A stretch of DNA of 37,686 nt from Alphaproteobacteria bacterium (GTDB taxonomy: Bacteria > Pseudomonadota > Alphaproteobacteria > Micropepsales > Micropepsaceae), in the NCBI GenBank assembly GCA_947474565.1, contig CANJIS010000020.1, positions 1 to 37,686 on the forward strand, given 5' to 3'. The notes below the pieces were generated by a model. That model worked only from the letters and a program-made list of their open reading frames with translations. It was not told the origin of the DNA and made no database searches. Shown one piece after another: positions 7,922 to 16,506 of this stretch. Within the stretch, counting starts at the first letter, position 1. Every line of letters begins with the position of its first letter. A program made the position numbers and the translations under genes.

Positions 7922-9258
7922 CAGGCGGGCTGCAGCGTTTCGACAAAGCGCAACGGCTTGCCGCTTGACGCTTTGGCGAGGCCAAAATCGCGCATGACAA
8001 ATTCGCCGCGCAAGATGGTGGCCACCGCCCAGCCCTTGGTGGTCATGCCGTCGAACGGCGTCCAGCCACAGCGCGAGGCGATCCAGCTATTCTCAATCCT
8101 GCGGCTGTGATTCATGTCCACGATGGTGAAGTCCGCATCCCAGCCCCGGGCGATGCGGCCCTTGCCGGCGATGCCGAAAATGCGCTGCGGGCCATGCGCG
8201 GTGAGATCGACAAAACGCGCCAGGCTCATATTGCCTTTGTTGACATGATCCAGCAGCAGCGTGACCAGGGTTTGCACGCCGGGCATGCCCGACGGCGTAT
8301 CGGGATAGATCTTGTCTTTTTCCTCGCGCGTATGCGGCGCGTGGTCGGAACCGATCACATCAATCACGCCATCGCGCACGGCCGCCCACAATGCCTGGCG
8401 GTGGCTTTCATCGCGGATCGGCGGGTTCATCTGGGCATAGGTGCCCAGCCGCTCATAACATTCGGGGGCACTGAGGGTGAGATGCTGCGGCGTGGTCTCG
8501 GCGGTGGCGAAATCCTTGGCCGCGGCCAGAAGCGGAATTTCATCGCCGGTGGTGACATGCAGCACATGCAGCCTGCGGCCCGCCTGCTTGGCCAGCCGCA
8601 AAACCCGTTCGGTGGAAAGACGCGCCGCTTCGGCATCGCGCCACACCGGATGCGTGGTGGGCTTGCCCCGTTCCGCCAGCGCCTTGCGCGCGATCAGGCG
8701 GTCTTCATCTTCGGAATGCACCGCCACGCGGCGCGTGCCGGATTTCAAGGCGGCGAGAATATCTTCCGGCTTGTTAAGCAGCAGCGTGCCGGTGGACGAA
8801 CCAAGGAACGCCTTGATGCCGCAAACACCGGGCAACTTTTCCAGCGCCGCCAGCTCGGCGATATTGGCCGGCGTCGCGCCGGCATAGAAAGCATAGTCGC
8901 AATGCATGCGGTTCGCCGCGCGCGCCAGCTTGTCTTCGATTGCCGCCTTGTTGGTGGTCGGCGGGCTGGTGTTCGGCATTTCGAACACGCCGGTGATACC
9001 GCCCAGCACGGCAGCGCGGCTGCCGGTTTCCAGGTCTTCCTTATGTTCGTTGCCGGGCTCACGCATATGCGTCTGGCTGTCCATGGCGCCCGGCAGCACG
9101 TGCAGACCCTTGGCTTCGAAAATTTCCGCGGCCTTGGCGTTGGGGAAGGAACCGATGGCGGCGATGCGCCCGTCCTTGACGCCGATATCGGCCTCAGCGA
9201 TGCCGTTAACAGTGCCGGCAATGCCCCCACGGATCAAAAGGTCGAATGCCTCTGTCAT
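7921..9258 (-). CDS. Dihydroorotase-like amidohydrolase with altered metal motif
   Basis: A 445-residue cyclic amidohydrolase of the class I dihydroorotase/allantoinase group. The TIM-barrel metal motif reads DSQTHMREPG at 60-69, so the first His of H-x-H is Gln62 while His64 and Arg66 remain. Other site segments look intact: GIKAFLGSSTG with the carboxylatable Lys, VHSEDE, LHVLHVTT and IGSDHAPHT. Dihydroorotase converts carbamoyl aspartate to dihydroorotate in pyrimidine synthesis. From memory, D-x-Q-x-H is usual in a lineage of alphaproteobacterial dihydroorotases, so this may be the functional PyrC; no pyrB is adjacent to support that. An allantoinase or hydantoinase role is less likely. 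It heads a leftward operon with the LysE gene. Confidence 0.8.
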   Translation of the reverse strand: MTEAFDLLIRGGIAGTVNGIAEADIGVKDGRIAAIGSFPNAKAAEIFEAKGLHVLPGAMDSQTHMREPGNEHKEDLETGSRAAVLGGITGVFEMPNTSPPTTNKAAIEDKLARAANRMHCDYAFYAGATPANIAELAALEKLPGVCGIKAFLGSSTGTLLLNKPEDILAALKSGTRRVAVHSEDEDRLIARKALAERGKPTTHPVWRDAEAARLSTERVLRLAKQAGRRLHVLHVTTGDEIPLLAAAKDFATAETTPQHLTLSAPECYERLGTYAQMNPPIRDESHRQALWAAVRDGVIDVIGSDHAPHTREEKDKIYPDTPSGMPGVQTLVTLLLDHVNKGNMSLARFVDLTAHGPQRIFGIAGKGRIARGWDADFTIVDMNHSRRIENSWIASRCGWTPFDGMTTKGWAVATILRGEFVMRDFGLAKASSGKPLRFVETLQPA

Positions 9259-9324
9259 GGAGGCGTCGTTACCCCCTTAAGCCGCACCTTGGCAAGTTTG
9301 ATGGCAAGGATTACTTCCAGAGCC

Positions 9325-10128
9325 ATGGAAACTGTGCATTTGTCAGATCGCGCCGTCATTGCCCTGGAGGGGCCGGAAGCGCGGGATTTTCTCCAGGGCC
9401 TGATCACCAATGATCTTGGAACTCTGAAGCCCTATAACGGGCTTTATGCCGCGCTGCTGGGGCCGCAGGGCAAAATCCTCTTCGATTTTCTTATCATCGA
9501 AGGCGATGGCGCCTTGCTTCTGGATTGTGCCGCGGCCAGCGCCGAAGCGTTGATGAAAAAACTGAAACGATATCGCCTGCGCGCCAAGATCGAGATCGCG
9601 CTGCGCCCGCAACTTTCCGTTTATGCCGGTCTCACTGGCCGCCCCGGTGAACGGGCGATCAGTTTTGCCGATCCCCGCCTGCCCGCGCTGGGCACCCGCA
9701 GCATCGGTGCCGTGGCCGAGATGCCGGCCGATCTTCCAGGGCCCGCCACCTATCATGCCGCGCGTCTTGCCTTGGGCGTGCCGGAAGGCAGCGATTTCGG
9801 CAGCGACAAAATCTTCGCCCTGGATGCCGGGCTTGATGAGCTGCACGCCATTGCCTTCGACAAGGGCTGTTATGTCGGCCAGGAATTGACGGCGCGCATG
9901 AAGCATCGCGGCACCGATCGCAAACGCATTCTGGTTGCGACTGCCGATGCCGCCCTGCCCGCTTCGGGCGATGTCAAAGACGGCGGCACCGTGCTGGGCG
10001 AGCTGGTTTCGGTTTATGGATCAAAAGGCTTTGCGCTGGTGCGGCTGGATCGCGTGGCGGAAGCCAAAGGCCAACTCACGGTAGAGCAGATTCCGGTTGC
10101 ACTAACCCGGCCGCAATGGCTGGATTGA
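9325..10128 (+). CDS. ygfZ: YgfZ/GcvT-family folate-binding protein
   Basis: A 267-residue member of the YgfZ/IBA57 family, which binds tetrahydrofolate and helps assemble or repair certain iron-sulfur enzymes, such as radical-SAM tRNA modifiers. The diagnostic motif KGCYVGQE (about residues 187-194) with its conserved Cys is present, preceded by a GcvT-like N-terminal domain (DFLQGLITND near residue 18) and followed by a C-terminal barrel. ATG 9325 places VHLSDRAVIALEG at the usual distance from the N-terminus; ATG 9301, eight codons earlier in the same frame, is possible and neither has a strong ribosome site. An open frame continues upstream antisense to the dihydroorotase but is not part of the gene. 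Tag begins 3 nt after the stop. Confidence 0.88.
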   Translation: METVHLSDRAVIALEGPEARDFLQGLITNDLGTLKPYNGLYAALLGPQGKILFDFLIIEGDGALLLDCAAASAEALMKKLKRYRLRAKIEIALRPQLSVYAGLTGRPGERAISFADPRLPALGTRSIGAVAEMPADLPGPATYHAARLALGVPEGSDFGSDKIFALDAGLDELHAIAFDKGCYVGQELTARMKHRGTDRKRILVATADAALPASGDVKDGGTVLGELVSVYGSKGFALVRLDRVAEAKGQLTVEQIPVALTRPQWLD

Positions 10129-10131
10129 TGC

Positions 10132-10728
10132 ATGGCCGAGAAAACACGCTGTCATTGGCCGGGTGACGACGCGCTTTACTGTTCCTATCACGACAAGGAA
10201 TGGGGCGTGCCGGAATATGACGCCCGCGCGCTTTACGAAAAGCTGGTGCTGGATGGATTCCAGGCCGGGCTTTCCTGGATCACCATTCTGCGCAAGCGCG
10301 AGAATTTCCGCAAAGCCTTCCACAATTTCGATCCTGATAAGATCGCCCGTTACGGCAAGCGCGATGTGGAACGCCTGTTGAAGAATGAAGGCATCATCCG
10401 CTCCAAGGCCAAGATCGACGCCGCCATCAAGGGCGCCAAGCTATGGCTGGAGATTCAGGAAAAGGAACCGGGCGGCTTCACCGAAGTGATCTGGAGGCAT
10501 GTTGACGGCAAGCCCAAGATCAACCGCTTTAAAGACCGGAACCAGGTGCCGGCCCAGACCGAAATGAGCGAAGATTTGGCCCGCGACCTGAAGCAGCGCG
10601 GCTTTAGTTTCTGCGGCCCGGTGATTTCCTATGCCTTTGCCCAGGCGACCGGCATGGTCAATGACCATCTGACCGGATGTTTCCGGCATGCCGAATGCGC
10701 CACGCTGGGGCAAAGCAGAAAAGCTTGA
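10132..10728 (+). CDS. tag: DNA-3-methyladenine glycosylase I
   Basis: A 198-residue helix-hairpin-helix base-excision enzyme that removes 3-methyladenine from alkylated DNA. The zinc-binding pattern is complete: Cys7 (RCHW), His20 (YHDKEWG), His179 and Cys183 (NDHLTGC). The base-pocket segment LDGFQAGLSWITILRKRENF (about 40-59) has Asp41 where E. coli has Glu38; I believe Asp or Glu both occur in relatives. The gene is 3 nt downstream of ygfZ, so it is likely co-transcribed. It ends 31 nt before the cysteine synthase start. Length fits the family. Confidence 0.95.
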   Translation: MAEKTRCHWPGDDALYCSYHDKEWGVPEYDARALYEKLVLDGFQAGLSWITILRKRENFRKAFHNFDPDKIARYGKRDVERLLKNEGIIRSKAKIDAAIKGAKLWLEIQEKEPGGFTEVIWRHVDGKPKINRFKDRNQVPAQTEMSEDLARDLKQRGFSFCGPVISYAFAQATGMVNDHLTGCFRHAECATLGQSRKA

Positions 10729-10759
10729 AGGGCCCGCGCGGCCCCTCTAGGTTCCCCAC

Positions 10760-11797
10760 ATGTCTGCCATTCGACCTGACGTCATCGCCGCCATCGGCAA
10801 CACGCCCTTGATCCGCCTTAGCCACGCCTCTGAAGCGACCGGCTGCGAAATTCTGGGCAAGGCGGAGTTTCTCAATCCCGGCCAGTCGGTGAAAGACCGC
10901 GCCGCGCTTTTCATCATTCGCGATGCCTTGGCCAAGGGCACGCTCAAGCCCGGCGGCACCATTGTCGAAGGCACCGCCGGCAATACCGGCATAGGGCTGG
11001 CTGTTGTCGCCAACGCCATGGGCTTCAAGACGGTGATCGTGATACCCGACACCCAGAGCCAGGAAAAGAAAGACGCCCTGCGCCTGTTGGGTGCAGAGCT
11101 GATCGAAGTGCCGGCTGTTCCCTATAAAGACCCCAACAATTATGTCCGGCTTTCCGGACGGCTGGCCGAGCAGCTGTCCAAGACGGAAAAGAACGGCGCG
11201 ATCTGGGCCAACCAGTTCGACAATGTCGCCAACCGCCAGGCCCATATCGAAGGCACCGCGCCGGAAATATGGGAACAGACCGGCGGCAGGATTGACGGCT
11301 TCACCTGCGCCGTCGGCACCGGCGGCACCCTGGCGGGCGTCGCCATCGGGTTGAAGACATTCAATCCCAAGATCCGCATCGCCGCCGCCGACCCGCTGGG
11401 GGCCGCGATCTATAGCTGGATCAAGAAGGGCACGCTGGAGATGCATGGCGGCTCGATCACCGAAGGCATCGGCCAATCCCGAGTCACCGGCAATCTGGAA
11501 GGCGCGCCGATTGATGACGCCTATGAAATTTCCGACGAAGAAGCCCTGCCCCTGATCTTCGACCTTCTGGAGCATGAAGGCCTGTGCATGGGCGGCTCCA
11601 CCGGCATCAATGTCGCGGGCGCCATCCGCATGGCGAAAGATATGGGCCCCGGTCACACCATCGTCACGGTGCTGGCGGATTACGGCAACCGCTACCAGAG
11701 CAAGCTGTTCAATCCCGAATTCCTGAAATCCAAGAACCTGCCCGCGCCGCCATGGCTCACCAGGGCGCGTGTCGACATCAAGGTGCCCTTCGCATGA
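10760..11797 (+). CDS. cysK: Cysteine synthase (O-acetylserine sulfhydrylase family)
   Basis: A 345-residue fold-type II PLP enzyme. Lys45 in NPGQSVKDRAA is the Schiff-base lysine; EGTAGNTGIGLA (about 75-86) binds the substrate carboxylate and VGTGGTLAG holds the PLP phosphate. The E-G-T-A-G-N-T-G form differs from the E-P-T-S-G-N-T-G of E. coli CysK and, with the longer C-terminus, points to the variant often labelled cysteine synthase A in alphaproteobacteria; a cystathionine beta-synthase-like role cannot be excluded. The reaction is O-acetylserine plus sulfide to cysteine. It leads a cluster of sulfur amino acid genes and overlaps the sulfurtransferase by ATGA. No riboswitch or obvious CysB-like site is seen upstream. 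Confidence 0.9.
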   Translation: MSAIRPDVIAAIGNTPLIRLSHASEATGCEILGKAEFLNPGQSVKDRAALFIIRDALAKGTLKPGGTIVEGTAGNTGIGLAVVANAMGFKTVIVIPDTQSQEKKDALRLLGAELIEVPAVPYKDPNNYVRLSGRLAEQLSKTEKNGAIWANQFDNVANRQAHIEGTAPEIWEQTGGRIDGFTCAVGTGGTLAGVAIGLKTFNPKIRIAAADPLGAAIYSWIKKGTLEMHGGSITEGIGQSRVTGNLEGAPIDDAYEISDEEALPLIFDLLEHEGLCMGGSTGINVAGAIRMAKDMGPGHTIVTVLADYGNRYQSKLFNPEFLKSKNLPAPPWLTRARVDIKVPFA

Positions 11798-12621
11798 GTG
11801 ACACGATCGTTTCCACCGAATGGCTGGCAGCGCATCTGAACGATGTGAAAGTCATCGACGTCTCCTGGTACATGCCGGCCGACAAGCGCAATCCGAAAGC
11901 CGAGTTCGAAGCCGAACATATTCCCGGCGCGGTGTTTTACGATCTCGATGCCTTGTCCGATCCCTCATCCGGCCTGCCGCATATGCTGACGGCGCCGGAG
12001 GTTTTCGCCCGCGATATCGGCGCGCTGGGCATCGGCAATGGCGACAAGGTCGTCGTCTATGACGGCGCCGGCCTGTTCTCCGCGCCACGCCTGTGGTGGA
12101 TGCTTCGCGCCATGGGCCACACCCAGGTGGCGGTGCTGGATGGTGGCCTGCCGAAATGGAAAGCCGAAGGCCGCGCGCTTGAAAAAGGCGCTGCCGCGCC
12201 GAAAGCCGCGTCGTTCGCTGCCCGGCCCGTCGCCGGTCAGGTGCGCGACTTTGATTATGTGAAATCGCATCTTGGCCAGACCCAGATTCTGGATGCCCGC
12301 AGCAACATCCGCTTTACCGCCGAAGAAAAAGAGCCGCGCCCCGGCGTGCGTTCCGGCCATATGCCCGGTGCGGTCAATGTTCATTACAAAACCGTGCAAC
12401 ACGGCGACGGCACTTTGAAAAGCGAAGACGAACTGAAACGCCTGTTCGCGGAAAAAGGCGTCGATCTGCGCGCGCCCATCGTCACCTCCTGCGGCTCCGG
12501 CGTCACCGCTTCGGTTCTCATGCTGGCGCTGGCGCGGCTGGGTGCGCCGCAGACCTCGCTCTATGACAGCTCCTGGACCGAATGGGGCGGCCGTCCCGAA
12601 GCGCCAGTCGAAGAAGGATAG
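11794..12621 (+). CDS. sseA: 3-mercaptopyruvate sulfurtransferase
   Basis: A 275-residue tandem-rhodanese protein. The N-terminal inactive rhodanese module (about 1-130) contains HIPGAVFYDLDALSD, and the C-terminal module (about 155-270) carries the active loop CGSGVTAS with Cys233. The C-G-S-G-V-T form is typical of mercaptopyruvate enzymes, whereas thiosulfate rhodaneses have C-R-x-G-x-T/S. It moves sulfane sulfur from 3-mercaptopyruvate to acceptors, linking cysteine breakdown to sulfur transfer. The start is ATG 11794, overlapping the cysK stop by 4 nt, and the family N-terminus (VSTEWLAAHL) begins right there. A GNAT gene follows 2 nt after the stop. Confidence 0.93.
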   Translation: MSDTIVSTEWLAAHLNDVKVIDVSWYMPADKRNPKAEFEAEHIPGAVFYDLDALSDPSSGLPHMLTAPEVFARDIGALGIGNGDKVVVYDGAGLFSAPRLWWMLRAMGHTQVAVLDGGLPKWKAEGRALEKGAAAPKAASFAARPVAGQVRDFDYVKSHLGQTQILDARSNIRFTAEEKEPRPGVRSGHMPGAVNVHYKTVQHGDGTLKSEDELKRLFAEKGVDLRAPIVTSCGSGVTASVLMLALARLGAPQTSLYDSSWTEWGGRPEAPVEEG

Positions 12622-12623
12622 CC

Positions 12624-13160
12624 GTGGCCCGCCGCATCGCCATGACGGTGACGTTCCTGGAGATGGCGGCAAAGCCTTCGGCGCTGCCGCCGCCAAGCCC
12701 GCGCGGACGCCATGCCATCCTGCGCGCGGAAAAACCGCCGCCGCATTTCTATCGCTACCTCTACGACACCATCGGCGATAAATATTTCTGGGTGGACCGG
12801 CGCAAGATCGACCACGACAAGCTAGCCGAGATCATCCACACCCCCACCAACTTTCTTTATGTTCTGTATGCGGATGGAAATCCGGCGGGCATGGCGGAGT
12901 TCGATCTCAAAGCCGATGGCAGCGCCAATATCGCCTATTTCGGCCTGATGCCCGAAGCGCAAGGCCGCCATCTCAGCTTCTTCTTCCTCTATCACACCTG
13001 CATGAATGCCTGGGCCAATCCCATCTCCCGGCTCACGGTCAACACCTGCACCTTGGATAGCCCCCGCGCGCTGCCCCTGTATCAGCGCATGGGCTTTGCT
13101 CCGTATGCGCGCGAAGAACGTTTTGTCGAATTGCTGGAAGGCCAGAAGGGACCGGAATAG
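12624..13160 (+). CDS. GNAT-family N-acetyltransferase
   Basis: About 178 residues. The C-terminal two thirds form a GNAT fold: FLYVLYADGNPAGMAEFDL (strands 2-3), IAYFGLMPEAQGRHLS (strand 4 and the acetyl-CoA pyrophosphate loop, here Q-G-R-H-L in place of Q-x-x-G-x-G/A), then NTCTLDSPRALPLYQRMGFAPYARE, the usual strand 5 to helix 4 region. Substrate unknown. I start at GTG 12624 because AAGAAGGA lies about 5 nt upstream; ATG 12642 in the same frame has no ribosome site. The position between sulfurtransferase and peptide-transporter genes suggests an amino acid or amine substrate, but this is inference. Histone acetyltransferase HPA2-type annotations would be equally non-committal. Confidence 0.8.
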   Translation: MARRIAMTVTFLEMAAKPSALPPPSPRGRHAILRAEKPPPHFYRYLYDTIGDKYFWVDRRKIDHDKLAEIIHTPTNFLYVLYADGNPAGMAEFDLKADGSANIAYFGLMPEAQGRHLSFFFLYHTCMNAWANPISRLTVNTCTLDSPRALPLYQRMGFAPYAREERFVELLEGQKGPE

Positions 13161-13216
13161 CCGCATTGCAAGCTGGGCCCGGCTTGGGCACAGTCGCCGC
13201 CACCCTTCGAGGCCGC

Positions 13217-15148
13217 ATGAACCCGTTTGACGGCAAAGAACTGACTTGGCGCGGCGTCGGCCTGGGCGTGGTGCTGACGCTGGCGTTCACCGCCGCCAAT
13301 GTCTATCTGGGTTTGAAGCTGGGCATCACCTTTGCCACCTCGCTTCCCGCCGCCGTCATCTCCATGGCTCTGCTGGGCCTCTTCCCCGGCTCCAATATCC
13401 GCGAAAACAATATCGTGCAGACGGTGTGTTCGTCCGCAGGCGCGATGGCGTCGATCATATTTGTGCTGCCAGGGCTGGTGATTGTCGGTTTCTGGACCGG
13501 ATTTCCTTTCTGGACCTGCGTGCTGCTGGCGATTTCTGGCGGTGTGCTGGGCGTGCTGTTCACCGTTCCGCTGCGGCGCGGCCTCGTCACCCATTCCGAT
13601 CTTCCCTATCCCGAAGGCCTGGCGGGCGCTGAAGTGCTGCTGGCCGGATCGGAAGCGCGCGAAGCGGGGGCCAATCCCGAAGCCCGCGAAGGCTTGATGG
13701 CGATCGTCCGCGGCACCATGGCGTCGGCCACACTGTCCATCATCACCGCCGTGCGGCTGGCGATTGATGAAGCCTCCGGTTTCGTAAAGCTGGGGGCCAC
13801 CAGCGCCACCGGCTTCAGCGCGTCGTTCTCATTCGCGCTTCTGGGCGCGGGGCATCTGGTTGGCATTTCCGTCGGCGTCGCCATGGCATTGGGCATTGCG
13901 ATTGCGTGGTTGGGCGCAGTGCCATTGATCACGGCAGCGACACCGGACCAGGGTGCGGCGCTGGCCGATTTCGTCACCACGGTCTGGCGCACCCAGGTGC
14001 GCTTCATCGGCGCGGGCGCGATGTCGGTGGCGGCGATCTGGTCGCTGGCCCGCACCATAGGACCCATATTGGCGGGTTTGAAATATGTGTTGGCCGAGCG
14101 CAAGCTCACCCTCGGCGAAGGCGATCAGACCGACCGCGATATCTCCTTCAACTGGATGGTGGGTCTGACCGTGGCCGCCACGGTTCTTTCCACGGTGCTG
14201 GTCTGGCAGTTCGCCAGCGATGCGGGTTTGGGCGGCAGCGCCCTGGCTATTGCCGGGCTTTCCATTCCCATCATGCTGATCTTTGGATTCATCGTGGCGG
14301 CGATCTGCGGTTACATGGCGGGACTGATCGGCTCTTCCAACAGTCCCATTTCCGGCGTCGGCATTCTGGCGGTGACGGGATGCTCGGTGATCCTGGTGGT
14401 GTTCTTCTCAGGTGAACCGGCCAAAGCGCTGGTCGGCGTGGCGCTGTTCATCACCGCCATCCTGTTCGCCGCCGCCTGTTCCTCCAACGACAATCTGCAG
14501 GACCTCAAGACCGGCCAGCTGGTGGGCTCATCGCCCCGGCGGCAGCAGATCGCGCTTTTGATCGGTGTGGTGGCGTCTTCGCTGGTCATTCCGGTCGTGC
14601 TCAATCTTCTCGCCCAGGCTTATGGCTTTGCCGGCGCCGCCAACCTGAACACCATCACCGAACACCCCCTGGCCGCGCCGCAGGCCAATCTGATTTCCGC
14701 CCTCGCCCAGGGCGTGATCGGCGGGCAATTGAACTGGGCTCGCATTGAGCAAGGCGCGATGATCGGCGTCGCCATTGTGATCCTGGATGAGATTTGCCGC
14801 TGGCGCGGCTGGCTGCGCGTGCCGCCTCTTGCCGCCGGTTTCGGCATTTATCTTCCCATGTCGGTGACGTTGCTGGTGGTGGTCGGCACCGTGATTGGCT
14901 GGCTTTACAACCGTCACGTCAAAACCGAACGCGCCAAACGGCTGGGCGTGCTGGTGGCGTCCGGCATGATCGTGGGCGAAAGCCTGTTCGGGGTGATGAA
15001 TGCCGGCCTGATCGTGGCGGCCAATCGCGACGCGCCGCTGGCGGTGGTGGCGTCGGACTTCGCCTATCGCACCCCGATTGGGCTTGCGCTGCTCATTGGC
15101 ATGATGGTCTGGCTTTACGGCTGGCTGCTGGGGCGGAGCAAGGCGTGA
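13217..15148 (+). CDS. OPT-family oligopeptide transporter
   Basis: A roughly 643-residue membrane protein with about 14-16 hydrophobic segments. It carries typical OPT signatures: GLKLGITFATSLPAAVISMAL early on, NIRENNIVQTVCSSAGAMASIIF (about residues 60-82), FTVPLRRGLV, LPYPEGLAGAEVL (about 131-143) and GSSNSPISGVGILAV in the second half. OPT proteins import peptides or, in some branches, metal-chelate complexes using protons. ATG 13217 is chosen because GAGG precedes it and the family N-terminus (ELTWRGVGLGVVL) begins there; the frame is open a little further upstream. The stop overlaps the POT gene as GTGA. It lies in the sulfur amino acid cluster, consistent with scavenging peptide-bound cysteine or methionine (inference). 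Confidence 0.9.
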   Translation: MNPFDGKELTWRGVGLGVVLTLAFTAANVYLGLKLGITFATSLPAAVISMALLGLFPGSNIRENNIVQTVCSSAGAMASIIFVLPGLVIVGFWTGFPFWTCVLLAISGGVLGVLFTVPLRRGLVTHSDLPYPEGLAGAEVLLAGSEAREAGANPEAREGLMAIVRGTMASATLSIITAVRLAIDEASGFVKLGATSATGFSASFSFALLGAGHLVGISVGVAMALGIAIAWLGAVPLITAATPDQGAALADFVTTVWRTQVRFIGAGAMSVAAIWSLARTIGPILAGLKYVLAERKLTLGEGDQTDRDISFNWMVGLTVAATVLSTVLVWQFASDAGLGGSALAIAGLSIPIMLIFGFIVAAICGYMAGLIGSSNSPISGVGILAVTGCSVILVVFFSGEPAKALVGVALFITAILFAAACSSNDNLQDLKTGQLVGSSPRRQQIALLIGVVASSLVIPVVLNLLAQAYGFAGAANLNTITEHPLAAPQANLISALAQGVIGGQLNWARIEQGAMIGVAIVILDEICRWRGWLRVPPLAAGFGIYLPMSVTLLVVVGTVIGWLYNRHVKTERAKRLGVLVASGMIVGESLFGVMNAGLIVAANRDAPLAVVASDFAYRTPIGLALLIGMMVWLYGWLLGRSKA

Positions 15149-16506
15149 CGCGCGAGCTGTTTGGGCATCCGCGCGGCCTGACTGTTCTGTTCGGCACCGA
15201 GATGTGGGAGCGCTTTTCCTATTACGGAATGCGCGCCCTGCTGGTGCTTTATCTCACCAAATATCTGTTTCTCAGACCGCATGTCGAAACGGTTCTGTTC
15301 TATCCGCAGGTGAAAGCCTTCTTCGAAATGATGGCGGGGCCGCTGGAGGCACAGCCTTTTTCATCCTTGATCTACGGAACCTATACCGGGTTGATCTATG
15401 CCACGCCCCTTTTGGGCGGCTGGCTGGCCGACAATGTGCTGGGCCAGCGCAATACGGTGATGATCGGGATTGTGATGATGGCGTTCGGCCATTTCATGAT
15501 GGCCTTTCAGTCCATGCTGTTTGTCGCGCTGCTGCTGTTGATCTTCGGTGGCGGCTTGTTCAAGACAAACACCACGGCCCAGGTCGGCATGCTCTATACG
15601 GCGGGCGACAGCCGCCGCGACCGCGCCTATTCGGTCTTTTATGTCGGAGTCAATCTGGGCGCCTTCATCGCACCCTTGATCGCCGGCACATTGGGCGAGA
15701 CGGTGGGCTGGCATTACGGCTTTGGCGCAGCAGGCGTCGGCATGCTGCTGGCGCTGGCAGTCTATGTCGCGGGCTGGAAACATCTGCCGCCGGAGCGCGA
15801 GCGCGCCGCCAAGACCAAGCAACAAACACAGCACCAGAAATTCACGCTTCCGGAATGGAAATCCATCGGCGCCCTTGTCCTGCTGGTGCTTCCTCTTACC
15901 CTGTGGTGGGCCTGTTATGAGCAGCAGGGCAATATCATCACGCTTTTCGCCGACGCCAATACCGACCGCCGCCTGATCCCCGGCCTGATCGACTGGCAGA
16001 TTCCGGTGACCTGGTTTCAGGCCTTCAATCCGTTCTTTATTTTCAGTCTCACGCCGCTTCTGCTGGCGCTCTGGGTGCGTCAGGCCAAAAAGGGCACCGA
16101 ACCCAATTCAATCATCAAGATCGTCAATGGCTGCGCCTGCCTGACTGCGTCCTATATGCTGATCGCCTGGGCGTCATGGCATGATGGCGGCGGGCAGACC
16201 AGCTGGCTGTGGCTGTTTCTCTTTTTTGCCCTGATCACCATCGGCGAGATTCAACTTTCCCCCATCAGCCTGTCGCTCTTTTCCAAAGTAGCACCCCTGC
16301 GGATCGCATCCCTGATGATGGGCGTGGTGTTCCTGCCCAATTTTCTGGGCGGCGGCCTGCTGCAAGGATATCTGGGCACCTATTGGGGAGGGATGACGCA
16401 CCCGCTTTTCTTTTTGATGATGGCGGCGATCGGGGCGGTATCGGGTATCATCATCTGGAGCCTGGACAAGCCGCTCAGGCCTTATCTGGAAACACGGCAT
16501 GACTGA
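15145..16506 (+). CDS. POT/PTR-family proton-dependent di-/tripeptide transporter
   Basis: A 453-residue MFS-type permease. The start is GTG 15145, overlapping the OPT stop (GTGA); the first helix then carries the hallmark E-x-x-E-R-F-x-Y-Y-G at residues 19-28, the proton- and peptide-coupling motif of POT transporters. YTGLIYATPLLGGWLADNVLGQRNTV (about 73-98) includes the MFS loop 2-3 signature, and FYVGVNLGAFIAPLIAG is the PTR2 signature. A hydrophilic loop near residues 217-234 (QQTQHQ) separates the halves. Expected cargo is di- and tripeptides. The end overlaps the cystathionine beta-lyase gene by 8 nt. A fragment of open frame reaches upstream into the OPT gene but is not used. Confidence 0.92.
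   Translation: MTRELFGHPRGLTVLFGTEMWERFSYYGMRALLVLYLTKYLFLRPHVETVLFYPQVKAFFEMMAGPLEAQPFSSLIYGTYTGLIYATPLLGGWLADNVLGQRNTVMIGIVMMAFGHFMMAFQSMLFVALLLLIFGGGLFKTNTTAQVGMLYTAGDSRRDRAYSVFYVGVNLGAFIAPLIAGTLGETVGWHYGFGAAGVGMLLALAVYVAGWKHLPPERERAAKTKQQTQHQKFTLPEWKSIGALVLLVLPLTLWWACYEQQGNIITLFADANTDRRLIPGLIDWQIPVTWFQAFNPFFIFSLTPLLLALWVRQAKKGTEPNSIIKIVNGCACLTASYMLIAWASWHDGGGQTSWLWLFLFFALITIGEIQLSPISLSLFSKVAPLRIASLMMGVVFLPNFLGGGLLQGYLGTYWGGMTHPLFFLMMAAIGAVSGIIIWSLDKPLRPYLETRHD

Noticed and set aside
8107-9324. A long plus-strand extension upstream of ygfZ
   Set aside because: It is antisense to the complete dihydroorotase gene and looks like biased noise; the YgfZ domain begins only at about 9325.
10729-10759. 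GC-rich hairpin (GGGCC...GGCCC) between tag and cysK as a terminator
   Set aside because: The stem is short and followed by CTCTAGG with no T-run, so it cannot be called a terminator.
10730-10760. Riboswitch (SAM or similar) controlling the sulfur amino acid operon
   Set aside because: Only about 31 nt separate the genes, too little for a riboswitch, and no known core motif was seen.
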